From Bacteroidota bacterium (GTDB lineage Bacteria; Bacteroidota; Bacteroidia; Chitinophagales; Chitinophagaceae): a stretch of DNA of 36,034 nt. The translations under genes were made by a program, and so were the position numbers. Shown one piece after another: positions 7,153-15,116 of this stretch; within the stretch, counting starts at the first letter, position 1; each line of letters begins with the position of its first letter. The stretch lies in NCBI GenBank assembly GCA_023391895.1, contig JAEWAC010000431.1:1-36034 (forward strand). The letters run 5' to 3'. The notes under the pieces were generated by a model, which was not told the DNA's origin, searched no databases, and worked only from the letters and a program-made list of their open reading frames with translations.

Positions 7153-8667
7153 TTGAGTAGCATAAAAAAACTAGCGGGGCAGACCATGTGGTATGGTGCG
7201 AGTTCGATCGCTGCCCGCTTTTTAAGTTATTTGCTGACACCCTACCTCACCGCCATCCTGACCCTTTCGGCCTACGGCGAAATGAGCCTGGTGTATGCAG
7301 CCCTGCCCTTTTTGAACATTGTGTTTACCTACGGGCTGGAGACGGCGTATTTCCGTTATGCCAAAGACCCGCACCAGCAGGCCAAGGTGTACAATACCAC
7401 TACCATTTCCTTAATTGTCAGTACCGTATTGCTTTCTGCCCTGCTGCTGTTGCTGCGCGACCCGTTTGCCCGCCTCATCGGCATTCAGCACCACCCCGAG
7501 TACATTACCTGGGCGGTGTTCATCATTGCTTTTGATGCTTTGTCTACCCTGGCTTTTGCCAAGCTGCGGTTTGACGGCCGTCCCATTAAGTTTGCCACCA
7601 TTAAAATTGCCGGCATCCTGGTCAATATCGGCCTGGTGTTTTTCTTTTTATCGGTATGCCCCATTATTCAAAAAAATGATCCCAACAGTTTTATCGGCAC
7701 TTTTTACAACCCGGCCAATGCCGTGGGTTATGTGATCATTGCCAACCTGGTGCAGGCCGTGGTTACTTTCCTGCTGCTTTCCAAGGAGTTTTTTGCGTTT
7801 CGCTGGCGGTTTGATGCCCGACTCTGGAAAGAAATTATGGTCTACGCATCGCCGCTGATCCTGGTGGGCTTTGCCGGCATGATCAACGAAACCTTTGACC
7901 GCATTATGCTGCGCTGGTGGTCGTCGGCCCCTACAGCTGAAGCAGCCATGGTGGAAGTGGGTATTTACAGCGCCTGCTATAAGTTGTCTATTTTGATCTC
8001 GTTGTTTATACAGGCGTTCCGCATGGGGGCCGAGCCGTTCTTTTTCAAGCAGGCTCAAGGGCAGGACCCGCAGCGCACTTATGCCCGGGTAATGAAGTTT
8101 TTTGTGATCACCATCTGCTTTATGTTTTTGGTGGTGGCCTTGTTTTTAGACATCTGGAAGTATTTTATTCAAAACCCGCGGCAGTGGGAAGGCTTGCGCA
8201 TTGTGCCCATTTTGCTGCTGGCCAATATGTTCCTGGGCATTTATTACAACCTTTCCATCTGGTACAAGCTGTCTGATAAAACGCTGTCCGGCGCCTGGAT
8301 TACCCTGATTGGAGCCGCTATCACCATTGGTATCAATTACCTGTTTATTCCGGCTTATGGCTACATGGCCTGCGCCTGGGCCACTTTCTTTTGCTATGGT
8401 ACCATGATGGTGGTTTCGTATGTGTGGGGACAAAAGTATTATCCCATTCCGTATGCCTGGAAAAAGCTGCTGGCGTATATGGTGATTGCCGTGGCTTTGT
8501 ATGGCGTGCACGTGCTGTTTCAGCAACTGGCATGGGGCGTATGGCCCAACCGAGGTGTAGCGCTGATCCTGCTGTCGCTTTATGGTTTGCTGATTGTAAA
8601 CGTGGAGCGAAAAGAGTTTCAACGGCTGCCTTTTATTGGGAAATACCTGGGGCCTAAAGCGGTTTAA
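7153..8667 (+). CDS. Polysaccharide/oligosaccharide flippase (Wzx-like, MOP superfamily)
   Basis: The 504-residue integral membrane protein has about 12-14 hydrophobic segments and the N-terminal pattern of the polysaccharide-biosynthesis flippases (IKKLAGQTMWYGASSIAARF, with YGEMSLVYA shortly after). It would flip lipid-linked saccharide across the inner membrane. I keep the TTG start at 7153 because SSIKKLAGQT aligns with the usual family beginning; the first ATG is 11 codons inside it. No glycosyltransferases or other polysaccharide genes adjoin, so it is an orphan of this family, perhaps for a lipid-linked oligosaccharide made elsewhere. Terminal residues (EFQRLPFIGKYLG) look complete. 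Confidence 0.88.
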   Translation: MSSIKKLAGQTMWYGASSIAARFLSYLLTPYLTAILTLSAYGEMSLVYAALPFLNIVFTYGLETAYFRYAKDPHQQAKVYNTTTISLIVSTVLLSALLLLLRDPFARLIGIQHHPEYITWAVFIIAFDALSTLAFAKLRFDGRPIKFATIKIAGILVNIGLVFFFLSVCPIIQKNDPNSFIGTFYNPANAVGYVIIANLVQAVVTFLLLSKEFFAFRWRFDARLWKEIMVYASPLILVGFAGMINETFDRIMLRWWSSAPTAEAAMVEVGIYSACYKLSILISLFIQAFRMGAEPFFFKQAQGQDPQRTYARVMKFFVITICFMFLVVALFLDIWKYFIQNPRQWEGLRIVPILLLANMFLGIYYNLSIWYKLSDKTLSGAWITLIGAAITIGINYLFIPAYGYMACAWATFFCYGTMMVVSYVWGQKYYPIPYAWKKLLAYMVIAVALYGVHVLFQQLAWGVWPNRGVALILLSLYGLLIVNVERKEFQRLPFIGKYLGPKAV

Positions 8668-8803
8668 GCTGGTGATATAACGACTGTACAATTGCCATCT
8701 GTAAGTATAGGGTTACGCCTGCACATTTTGTGGCGTGAGTTATTTCTTTAAAAGTTCATATTACAAACTTTATCAAAACGCCCTGTCACTGTTTGATTTC
8801 TTG

Positions 8804-8898
8804 CATATGGGATTTTAAAGAAGTCGTAACGCCTCTTACCTCTGTCATGCTGAACTTGTTTCAGCATCTCCTTTGAACTTCTTTAAAAGTCCATATGG
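8804..8898 (+). mobile_element. 95-bp MITE-like element, copy 2 (A-D-A)
   Basis: The cleanest copy. The left end CATATGGGATTTTAAAGAAG (from 8804) and the right end CTTCTTTAAAAGTCCATATG (up to 8897) are inverted repeats with two mismatches over about 21 bp. Module D occupies 8844-8871 with arms ATGCTGAA and TTCAGCAT around a 5-nt loop. It is the same length as copy 1 and aligns along it in reverse orientation. Confidence 0.78.
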
Positions 8899-9095
8899 TA
8901 ATTGTTGACAGTTGATAGATGACAGGAGAGAAGTCCTTCAAAAATCCATAATCAACGTATCAACATTCAGCTTTTCTAGTTCTTTAAACATCTGCGAAAT
9001 CCATTATTCCAATCTGCGGTTCAACTTCTTCAACACTCCATACTATCTGAAGCAATAACAGCAAAGATGAGCGCAGAAAGCACTGAAAAGCAGAA

Positions 9096-9111
9096 AACAA
9101 AATGTTTTGTT
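9096..9111. promoter_or_regulatory. Perfect palindrome upstream of lipoprotein gene (possible operator)
   Basis: AACAAAATGTTTTGTT is a perfect 16-nt inverted repeat (7-bp arms, TG centre), 115 nt before the start codon at 9226. It is AT-rich and not followed by a T run that would make a terminator. It could be a protein-binding site, but no regulator gene is adjacent. Confidence 0.25.
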
Positions 9112-9225
9112 AAAGGGATTTTTTCTACCCAACCCTTTTTTGCGCCCCGTGGGTATTGTTGATAAAGCCGGTTAAAAATATCCGGCGACCCATCAACCAA
9201 AACTTAAACTTTAAAGCATTTAAAA

Positions 9226-10755
9226 ATGAAACATTTTATTACCAAAACAACTGCTTTCCTCTTCCTTGCTATCTCTTTGCTCGCGGGCTGTAAAAAATTG
9301 GATGACTTAGAACCACCCCAGCCGCTGCCGGCAGGTGCTTCTTTTGTACAACTAGTGCTGGATAAACTGCCCGGCGACCTTCCTTATGGTACCAGCAGCC
9401 TGAATGCGGTGGTCAGCATTGCCAATGATAAAAACGAAGAAGTGGTGCAGGAAAAAATGCTGACCCTTTCTTTCAATGGTCAATACCTGACCGAAAAAGT
9501 ACAACTGCCGCTGGGTGCTTACCACATTACCCGTTTTCGTATTGTTTACGGCAGTGTCAATACCCGCTTTGCCACGCCCATGAGCCACAGCGCCAGGGCC
9601 ACAGAGGTGCAAAAGCCGCTGCCTGTGGCTTTTAGTCTGGCCACGTCCGGTACAACCAGTAGCGTACCACTGGAAGTAATAGGTGTGGGGGCTAACGACC
9701 GGCCGGAACAGTTTGGCTATCCTTCCGGAGCCTTTGATAACAACCAGTCCAACAATGATCCCAACATCAAGGTAAAAGTAAGGGCGGTGGTAAAAGTAGG
9801 CGACATTACCTACGACAGCATTCCCGGTTCCTATGTCTTATCGGTTTGGAATGCCAGCCAGCAAATGACCACCAGCTATGGACATTTAAAGCCCGGCACC
9901 AATGAAATCAACCTGCCGAAGTCGCACGTCAAATATGAAATAAGAATGACCAGCCTGGGCGTAACCGATAAGATAACCCTGCTAAAAAGTGAGCTGCAGG
10001 GCGGAGAAGAATACATATTGGGCGGCGAAAAAGCACCCAAACTGCTGAAGTCTGAAATGACTTATACCCTGATAGAAGGCTTGTACGTGCCTCAAAGCAA
10101 GAACGAGTATGTGTATGATGGTAATGGCAAACTGGTGAAGGTAATTTATCAACAAAAGGATAAAGACAACCGGCCGTTTATAGCCATGACCGATGAGCTG
10201 GTATACAGCAATGGCAAAGTAAAAACAATTAACCGCTACAATGAAAAAAACAGTTTGCTGGGCTTTACTGATTTTGTATACAACGCACAAGGCAAAGTAA
10301 TACGGATGAAACAAAAAAGCTACGACCAGGAAACGGAAGCTGATGTAGCCTATGTGGACGTGCCGGCCGAAGGCAGGTCAGAAGTGGGCATCAGCTACCG
10401 CTACAACCATGCTGACATTGGTATGCGGTACGTTATGCAGTTTTACGGCGACAACCGGCTTACCGATAACAGCCATACGGATAACTATAAATCAGAAGCA
10501 GGCCTGTACAATTATGATACCTACATCAATCCTTATATCCATATGAACTGGCCCGACCTGTTTTTGTCGCGCAGCTCTAAAAACAACCTAACCGGCCAGT
10601 CTAAAACGTACTCAGGCGCTTACCCGGTGGCGGTGCCCTACAGCTTTAAATATCGCTACGATGGGGATGGCTATCCTACCGAGCTGGTAAAGGAGCACAA
10701 GTCTTATTTGACCAACCAGTTTTTATACACCTCCAAAACCGTGTATATCTACTAA
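9226..10755 (+). CDS. Large lipoprotein of unknown function with YD-like C-terminal region
   Basis: This encodes 509 residues. The signal MKHFITKTTAFLFLAISLLA precedes the lipid Cys22 (LLAGC). The N-terminal half (about 30-270) is beta-rich with no motif I can name; it has an Ig-like or fimbrial-adhesin feel (LPLGAYHITRFRIVYG, SYVLSVWNAS). The C-terminal part (about 295-509) has recurring Y-x-Y/G-K segments such as YVYDGNGKLVKVIY, FVYNAQGKVIRM and FKYRYDGDGYPTEL, spaced like RHS/YD or DUF4595-type repeats that form extended beta-sheet. It may thus be an exported carbohydrate- or surface-associated protein. It is followed 73 nt later by another lipoprotein gene on the same strand and then the ECF sigma pair. 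Confidence 0.75.
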   Translation: MKHFITKTTAFLFLAISLLAGCKKLDDLEPPQPLPAGASFVQLVLDKLPGDLPYGTSSLNAVVSIANDKNEEVVQEKMLTLSFNGQYLTEKVQLPLGAYHITRFRIVYGSVNTRFATPMSHSARATEVQKPLPVAFSLATSGTTSSVPLEVIGVGANDRPEQFGYPSGAFDNNQSNNDPNIKVKVRAVVKVGDITYDSIPGSYVLSVWNASQQMTTSYGHLKPGTNEINLPKSHVKYEIRMTSLGVTDKITLLKSELQGGEEYILGGEKAPKLLKSEMTYTLIEGLYVPQSKNEYVYDGNGKLVKVIYQQKDKDNRPFIAMTDELVYSNGKVKTINRYNEKNSLLGFTDFVYNAQGKVIRMKQKSYDQETEADVAYVDVPAEGRSEVGISYRYNHADIGMRYVMQFYGDNRLTDNSHTDNYKSEAGLYNYDTYINPYIHMNWPDLFLSRSSKNNLTGQSKTYSGAYPVAVPYSFKYRYDGDGYPTELVKEHKSYLTNQFLYTSKTVYIY

Positions 10756-10828
10756 ATCATCCGGCTGATGTCGGTTCTGTGAAAAACCATTTTTAATTTA
10801 TTATTTCATTGATTAATTTGTAAAAGCC

Positions 10829-11692
10829 ATGAGAGCTTATCTATTCCTCGCCATCATCATTGGGCTGAGTGCCTGCACTGCTGCCAAATTATCGGTGCCG
10901 CCCCAGTTCAGCAGCCAGGCTACCAAAATGCATGTAACCGGCTTAAACGGCTGGATGATCAACCAGCAATTAACCTTTGGCAACTACAAAACCTCCAAAA
11001 TAAAAAGAGGATGGGATTTTACATCTTCCTTCCAGTACACTAAGTTCAGAACCAGCCCTGAAGAAATGATACTGCGGGTGTTTAATATCGAAACCGACAA
11101 CAAAAGCCTGCGGCAGAAAAACAAGTTTCAATACACTATTGAAGATGGCAACGGGGTAGCGGAAATTTATGCTACGGAAAAGTTTACCGAAAAGCAACTG
11201 GTGTATAAAAGCAACAATCCCTGGCTGGGCCAGGCCTCCCAAACCAAAAAGTACGAATACGCTTTTACGGCCGCCATTTTGCCCCTGGCGGCTCAAAACA
11301 GCGATCCCTGGTCGCTGGTACTCATTAACCGGTACGATGCCGGCCGCGATACGGCCAGAAAGCTGTGGGACCGGCCGTACGTGGAGGAAGAAGGCTATGC
11401 CACCAACGGAAAAGAAACCGTGGCCATCCGGCCGCTGCGCATTGAAAACGTGACGACCAAAAACGGAAAAGAAACCAAAGTGCTGGGAGGCAAAATGTTG
11501 TCGGGTTACGAACTGCAGATGGATGGTGGCGCGGTAGCCATTATTGATATTCTGGATAACAACATCTGGATGTATAACGACCTGGAACCTTCCGAAAAAC
11601 TGTTGCTGTCTTCCATTGCTTCGGCCATTTTATTAAAGCGGATGCAGGATGTAGAAAAAGACCGGGACAATGTTTCCGGCAGCCTGGAGTAG
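10829..11692 (+). CDS. Lipoprotein of unknown function upstream of ECF sigma factor
   Basis: This encodes 287 residues with signal MRAYLFLAIIIGLSAC (Cys16). The mature part has no recognised catalytic motif; it contains strand-like segments (KMHVTGLNGWMINQQLTFGNY, YEYAFTAAILPL) and a C-terminal amphipathic stretch ending in a charged helix (KRMQDVEKDRDN). The sequence ttaatttgtaaaa about 12-24 nt before the ATG resembles a Bacteroidota -7 box, so a promoter may sit here. The stop codon is only 6 nt before the ECF sigma gene, so the lipoprotein is probably co-transcribed with sigma and anti-sigma. That suggests, without proving, a role in the same envelope response. Confidence 0.75.
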   Translation: MRAYLFLAIIIGLSACTAAKLSVPPQFSSQATKMHVTGLNGWMINQQLTFGNYKTSKIKRGWDFTSSFQYTKFRTSPEEMILRVFNIETDNKSLRQKNKFQYTIEDGNGVAEIYATEKFTEKQLVYKSNNPWLGQASQTKKYEYAFTAAILPLAAQNSDPWSLVLINRYDAGRDTARKLWDRPYVEEEGYATNGKETVAIRPLRIENVTTKNGKETKVLGGKMLSGYELQMDGGAVAIIDILDNNIWMYNDLEPSEKLLLSSIASAILLKRMQDVEKDRDNVSGSLE

Positions 11693-11698
11693 CCTTAC

Positions 11699-12247
11699 AT
11701 GCAAACGAAAGAACTGGACATACCCGCACTGATTGAAGGCTGCCTGGCCAATAACCGCAAGGCGCAGGAGGCGTTGTATCGCCGGTTCTATCATTTTGCC
11801 ATGACTATTGCGCTGCGTTATGCACGTGATGAAATGGATGCGGCCGATATCATGAGCCATGCTTTTGTAAAAGTGTTTAAAAGCATGCACACTTTTGACA
11901 GCACCAAAGGATCGCTGCATGCCTGGATCAAAAGAATTGTAATTAACGAAGGTCTGGATCACATCAAAAGCCGGAGCCGCTTTAGCGAAAGCGTGGAAGT
12001 AGAAACCGTGGAAGCACCCAGCATCAAAAACGAGGTGCTGGAAAAAATGGGCGCGGATGAAATTATGAAGCTGATCCAGAAGCTGCCGCCGGCTACGCAC
12101 GCCGTGTTTGTGTTGTATGCCGTAGAAGGCTACAACCACCGGGAAATAGCCAACCGCCTGAACATCAGCGAAGGCACCAGCAAATGGCACCTGAGCGAAG
12201 CCCGTAAAACCCTGCAACAACAATTACAGCAATTACACCTTCAATGA
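11699..12247 (+). CDS. ECF-type RNA polymerase sigma factor
   Basis: The 182-residue protein has sigma region 2 at about 24-92 (EALYRRFYHFAMTIALRYARDEMDAADIMSHAFVKVF, then GSLHAWIKRIVINEGLDHIK) and region 4 at about 125-175 with a helix-turn-helix (LPPATHAVFVLYAVEGYNHREIA, ISEGTSKWHLSEARKTL). It lacks regions 1 and 3, as ECF sigma factors do. It directs RNA polymerase to an unknown regulon. The stop overlaps the start of the next gene (ATGA at 12244-12247), which is the classic sigma/anti-sigma arrangement. There is no FecR or TonB receptor neighbour, so it is not of the iron or polysaccharide-utilisation type. Confidence 0.92.
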   Translation: MQTKELDIPALIEGCLANNRKAQEALYRRFYHFAMTIALRYARDEMDAADIMSHAFVKVFKSMHTFDSTKGSLHAWIKRIVINEGLDHIKSRSRFSESVEVETVEAPSIKNEVLEKMGADEIMKLIQKLPPATHAVFVLYAVEGYNHREIANRLNISEGTSKWHLSEARKTLQQQLQQLHLQ

Positions 12248-12846
12248 ACGAAAAGCCGGCATATGAACAACTGATTACAGACAAGCTGAACACCTTGCCT
12301 GTACCGGATATGGCAGACGCCATCTGGGCCCGTATAGAAGCCCAGCTGGACATAGACCTGCCCGGCGGTGACGGCGGTGGTAACAGCCCGGCCCCGCAGG
12401 CACCCGGAGGAGGCAGTGGCCTGCCGGGTAGTGTTGGTGTGTTCTTCGGCATCGTAGTACTGGTAATATTTTTCTTCATTTATAAAAACAATCCCCCAAA
12501 CAACGAATCACCCACTATCAATCTCCCTGCTACAGTAACCGCTCCACCCGACAGTGCGCCACCAGACAAATTGCCACCTGAACAGGAAATGTCCCTTCCG
12601 GCAACGCTGCAAAATGAAAAGGAGAAAACACCTGTTTTGCCGGCCATGCCGGATTCTGCTCTTGTGGGTACCGTAACCGCACCTGCTCTGGATAGCGCGG
12701 TGGTTCATAATGTACCGGCAGCCCAGCCGCCACTGGTTACGGCTGCGCCTGAAAAAAAGGACACGGTGGCAAGCCGTAAAAGACGGGGGGTGCCTTTGAG
12801 CGATTCTGACTACCGGATTGTGCCTAAAAAAGACAGCTTGCCCTAA
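12244..12846 (+). CDS. Probable membrane anti-sigma factor
   Basis: This encodes 200 residues. The N-terminal 55 residues are polar and include LPVPDMADAIWARIEAQLD, the type of short helix that holds ECF sigma factors. A Gly/Pro-rich linker (41-61) leads to one membrane segment at about 63-80 (VGVFFGIVVLVIFFFIY), and the rest (85-200) is a Pro/Thr/Ala-rich, probably disordered periplasmic tail. The ATG lies within the sigma gene's last codons (4-nt overlap), which argues for stoichiometric synthesis. I do not see a canonical zinc-binding HxxxCxxC, so it is not a ZAS-type factor. The anti-sigma role is inferred from topology and position; sequence alone does not show it. Confidence 0.65.
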   Translation: MNEKPAYEQLITDKLNTLPVPDMADAIWARIEAQLDIDLPGGDGGGNSPAPQAPGGGSGLPGSVGVFFGIVVLVIFFFIYKNNPPNNESPTINLPATVTAPPDSAPPDKLPPEQEMSLPATLQNEKEKTPVLPAMPDSALVGTVTAPALDSAVVHNVPAAQPPLVTAAPEKKDTVASRKRRGVPLSDSDYRIVPKKDSLP

Positions 12847-12914
12847 AACACAACCGGTGTTATAAAATATGAAAAGAGCTGTTGTATTATTTGTAACTTT
12901 CTAAAAAATAGGGT

Positions 12915-13151
12915 ATGGCAACAAGCCGCAAACGCCACGGTCATCAGCACCACAAACAGGCCAACCTACCCGCCCGGCAAAGGGCTACCGGCAGTATGCT
13001 GTGGGGCTTATTGTTTGCTGTATTTGGGCTGCTGATTGCGTTTTTTGCAGCGGGTGTTAATTACATAGCATTGGTCATTGGGGTGCTGGTAAGCGGTGCC
13101 ATTGGGTATTACATTGGCAAGAAAATGGAGGAAGACGTTAGTAATCGATAA
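12915..13151 (+). CDS. Small two-helix membrane protein
   Basis: The 78-residue protein has a basic His/Lys/Arg-rich N-terminus (residues 3-25), then two hydrophobic segments (about 28-46 and 49-67) containing GLLFAVFGLLIAFF and ALVIGVLVSGAIGYYIG, and a charged end KKMEEDVSNR. The glycine-rich second helix is like those of small DUF-type inner-membrane proteins of Bacteroidota. It starts 68 nt after the anti-sigma gene, across an AT-rich gap (ttgtattatttgtaac) that may carry its own promoter. No function can be assigned. Confidence 0.7.
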   Translation: MATSRKRHGHQHHKQANLPARQRATGSMLWGLLFAVFGLLIAFFAAGVNYIALVIGVLVSGAIGYYIGKKMEEDVSNR

Positions 13152-13325
13152 CACTGCACCTGCCTGCAGCATGAAAACCAAGCGCTTGTAAACCTTACCT
13201 TATGGGCCGTTGATGGTACGGCAATACTTTTATAATTTTTTCTGTCTCCACTTCTCTGTATTCCCTCTCAAAATTGTGCTGCGGCGCAGCTTTCCTTGGC
13301 ATATTTTTCACTGCGTTTTTCAAAA

Positions 13326-13332
13326 AAGGAGG
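13326..13332 (+). promoter_or_regulatory. Perfect Shine-Dalgarno (AAGGAGG) that decides the DUF2267 start
   Basis: AAGGAGG lies 5 nt before the ATG at 13338. It is the only strong Shine-Dalgarno I noticed in the window, in a phylum that mostly initiates without one. It favours the internal ATG over the upstream start at 13296, which would add 14 residues. Confidence 0.7.
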
Positions 13333-13337
13333 GTTCT

Positions 13338-13775
13338 ATGGCTTTTGAACTAGATAAATATACGCAGGAGGCCCATTCGTTCCTCCATAAAGTGGCGGCT
13401 GAGCTAAACAACGGAAACGATATCCGGCATGCCGGCCGGGTTACGGTTTCTGTACTGCACACGCTGCGGGACAGCATTTCTCCGGAAGAATCCATGCACC
13501 TGATTGCTCAATTACCTATGATACTGAAAGGCGTTTATGTGGATGGCTGGGATTTTTCAAAACGAATGATTAAAAAAGATACAGTAGAAGACTTTCTGGA
13601 TTACCTGCGCCTGCAAAACCTGAGCACCTCGGACCGGGATTTTGCCGATAACGAACAGGCCCGTAAAAACGTAGTGGCGGTATTGCGGGTGATTAAAAAC
13701 TACGTGTCGGAAGGAGAAATACGGCATGTAAAGCAGCAGCTGCCGGAGCCGGTTGCAGCTTTATTTGATGCCTAG
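13338..13775 (+). CDS. DUF2267 domain protein
   Basis: The 145-residue soluble helical protein covers one DUF2267 unit: FELDKYTQEAHSFLHKVAAEL at the start, HAGRVTVSVLHTLRDSISPEESMHLIAQLPMILKGVYVDGW in the middle (the part that pairs adjacent helices), and a C-terminal half NARKNVVAVLRVIKNYVSEGEIRHVKQQLPEPVAALF repeating the same pattern with LPxxxxxLF. The two halves resemble each other, as in the family. The function of DUF2267 proteins is unknown; they are often seen among general-stress genes. It stands alone between the small membrane protein and a repeat-filled gap, and its strong ribosome-binding site predicts high translation. Confidence 0.85.
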   Translation: MAFELDKYTQEAHSFLHKVAAELNNGNDIRHAGRVTVSVLHTLRDSISPEESMHLIAQLPMILKGVYVDGWDFSKRMIKKDTVEDFLDYLRLQNLSTSDRDFADNEQARKNVVAVLRVIKNYVSEGEIRHVKQQLPEPVAALFDA

Positions 13776-13887
13776 CTTTTTTATTGTGGGTTAACCCAAG
13801 CGTCTTCGCCTGTAGCCGGTGCAAAGGCGCTTGGATATACTGTTTTGACAGATGGCGTATTCGTTATTATTTCTACCCTTACTCGTA

Positions 13888-13959
13888 AACTTCTCTAAAA
13901 ACCCATATAGTAACTTCTTTAAAACGCCCTATAGCAAACTTTTTCAAAAGTCTATACGA
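13888..13959 (+). repeat. Three tandem copies of motif A with a 24-bp period
   Basis: Copies begin at 13888 (AACTTCTCTAAAAACCCATA), 13912 (AACTTCTTTAAAACGCCCTA) and 13936 (AAACTTTTTCAAAAGTCTAT), each exactly 24 bases after the last. The copies differ at several positions, so the array is old or was built by separate insertions. There is no spacer, so this is not a CRISPR. Confidence 0.75.
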
Positions 13960-14189
13960 CTATTGGCTTTTCTTATGATAGTTCGCCCTTCTTGCTTTTT
14001 CTCCCCAAAAAAGTAAGCAAAAAGTTCAAGGCCAACCCGATGGCTCCGCCCGTTTGGCCGGCCCACGCACAGCACCAGTCACCACAGCAAGTATCCTTGT
14101 TTCAGGTCTGTAGATAAATTAAAGAATTCCTACAGGTATAGGGTTTTGAACAAGTTCAGTCTTTTTGCGTGTTATGAAGAGATACTGCA

Positions 14190-14261
14190 GGCGCTGTATC
14201 CCGCTAATCTTTTCTCAAAGCAATAAGAGTCTTGAGTTATCGCGGGATAAGGCGCTGCACC
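14190..14261 (+). repeat. Module C long imperfect hairpin, copy 2
   Basis: It begins GGCGCTGTATCCCGC and ends GCGGGATAAGGCGCTGCACC; the two ends are near-complements, giving a REP-like hairpin of about 72 nt. Copy 1 is inverted at 3051-3120 and copy 3 lies at 34754-34825. In all three an A motif abuts the left end, after a 30-odd-base spacer containing GCGTGTTATG or a similar string. Confidence 0.7.
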
Positions 14262-14394
14262 AGTCTTGCTCTCTGTCCTACTTTTTTCATTTTACATTTT
14301 CAATTTTTCATTCTGCCTTCAGCTTTCTGCCTTATCACTTATTACTTACAACTTATTACTTATCACTTCTCCCTTCCATGGACCTCCCTCCCTC

Positions 14395-15039
14395 CTACAC
14401 CATCTTCACAAACGGATTGGTTTTCATCTCATCTCCGATGGTGGTACTGTCGCCGTGGCCGGGATATACAATCACATCTTCGGGCAGGGTGTACAATTTG
14501 ATTTTGATGCTTTGCTCCAGGGTTTTAAAGTCACCGCCGGGCAGATCGGTGCGGCCAATGCTGCCGTTAAACAAAGTGTCGCCGGCAATCACAAACTTGT
14601 GCACTTTGCTGTAAAAACAAAGATGACCGGGCGAGTGGCCGGGCGTCAGCAATACGTCGAGTGGCTCATTACCCAGTGCAATGACATCACCTTCGTTCAG
14701 GTATTGAATTTCCCCGTCGTAATTATCAAACGGCAACTGCCACATTTGACCCTGGGTGGGCCCCAGGTCCAGCAGTTGTTTTTCCCTGGGATGGATGTGC
14801 AGGGTCAACCCAAAGGTTTTGTGTATAAAGCGGTTGCCAAAAATATGGTCCAGATGGCAATGGGTATTGAGCAGGTAAACCGGCCGCAGGTTGTTATCGG
14901 TTATAAAGTTCTTGAGCTCCTGTTCCTCACCCGAAAAATAACAGCCCGGGTCTATAATACAGCACTCGCCTGTTTCGTTATACACCACATAGGTGTTCTC
15001 CTGCACTGGGTTGAATGTAAATGCCTTAATATGTAACAT
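14395..15039 (-). CDS. MBL-fold metallo-hydrolase, glyoxalase II-like
   Basis: The 214-residue cytoplasmic enzyme has all metal ligands of the glyoxalase II-like branch: THCHLDH at 59-65 (His60, His62, Asp64, His65), LLTPGHSPGHLCFY with the next His, VIAGDTLFNGSIGRTD with the bridging Asp, and VYPGHGDSTTIGDE with the last His. GSIGRTDLPGGDF is typical of the YcbL-type small hydrolases that cleave S-lactoylglutathione or related thioesters, or of persulfide dioxygenase relatives; substrate choice is unclear. I start at the ATG at 15037-15039 (MLHIKAFTFNPVQENTYV), which matches the family. The longer frame adds 15 residues reaching into the next gene's upstream. It is divergent from the TolB-like gene. 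Confidence 0.9.
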   Translation of the reverse strand: MLHIKAFTFNPVQENTYVVYNETGECCIIDPGCYFSGEEQELKNFITDNNLRPVYLLNTHCHLDHIFGNRFIHKTFGLTLHIHPREKQLLDLGPTQGQMWQLPFDNYDGEIQYLNEGDVIALGNEPLDVLLTPGHSPGHLCFYSKVHKFVIAGDTLFNGSIGRTDLPGGDFKTLEQSIKIKLYTLPEDVIVYPGHGDSTTIGDEMKTNPFVKMV

Positions 15040-15116
15040 GTAGCTTTTTCGTATTTTAGATTGCAATTTAAGACGTGGATGCATTCCCTGTCACACCTGA
15101 AACTGTATCAATTATT

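Larger units (their letters stand above)
8668..9225. repeat. Repeat-bearing intergenic region upstream of the 509-residue lipoprotein gene
   Basis: No gene is supported in these 558 bases. Motif A or degenerate copies are at 8765-8786 (+), at both ends of the MITE-like element 8804-8898, at 8931-8951 (+) and at 9022-9043 (+). From 9060 onwards the sequence is repeat-free and should hold the promoter of the gene at 9226; it includes the palindrome AACAAAATGTTTTGTT at 9096-9111. Confidence 0.65.
13776..14394. repeat. Composite dispersed-repeat region between DUF2267 and MBL-fold genes
   Basis: There is no gene here. First comes a weak inverted repeat (CCAAGCG at 13796-13802, CGCTTGG at 13828-13834), which might terminate transcription. 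Then follow three head-to-tail A motifs (13888-13957), module B (13991-14073), a linker with TCTGTAGATAA, an inverted A (14136-14157), module C (14190-14261) and AT-rich ACTTATTACTTA-type tracts (about 14280-14370). The order B, TCTGTAGATAA linker, inverted A, C is repeated at 34555-34825. Open frames at 14165-15036 on the + strand are repeat translation and antisense to the hydrolase. Confidence 0.7.

Noticed and set aside
13888..13959. CRISPR array
   Set aside because: The copies are contiguous with no spacers, diverge from one another, and no cas genes are present.
14165..15036. Rightward open frames of up to 256 codons
   Set aside because: They read through repeats and then antisense to the complete metallo-hydrolase gene.
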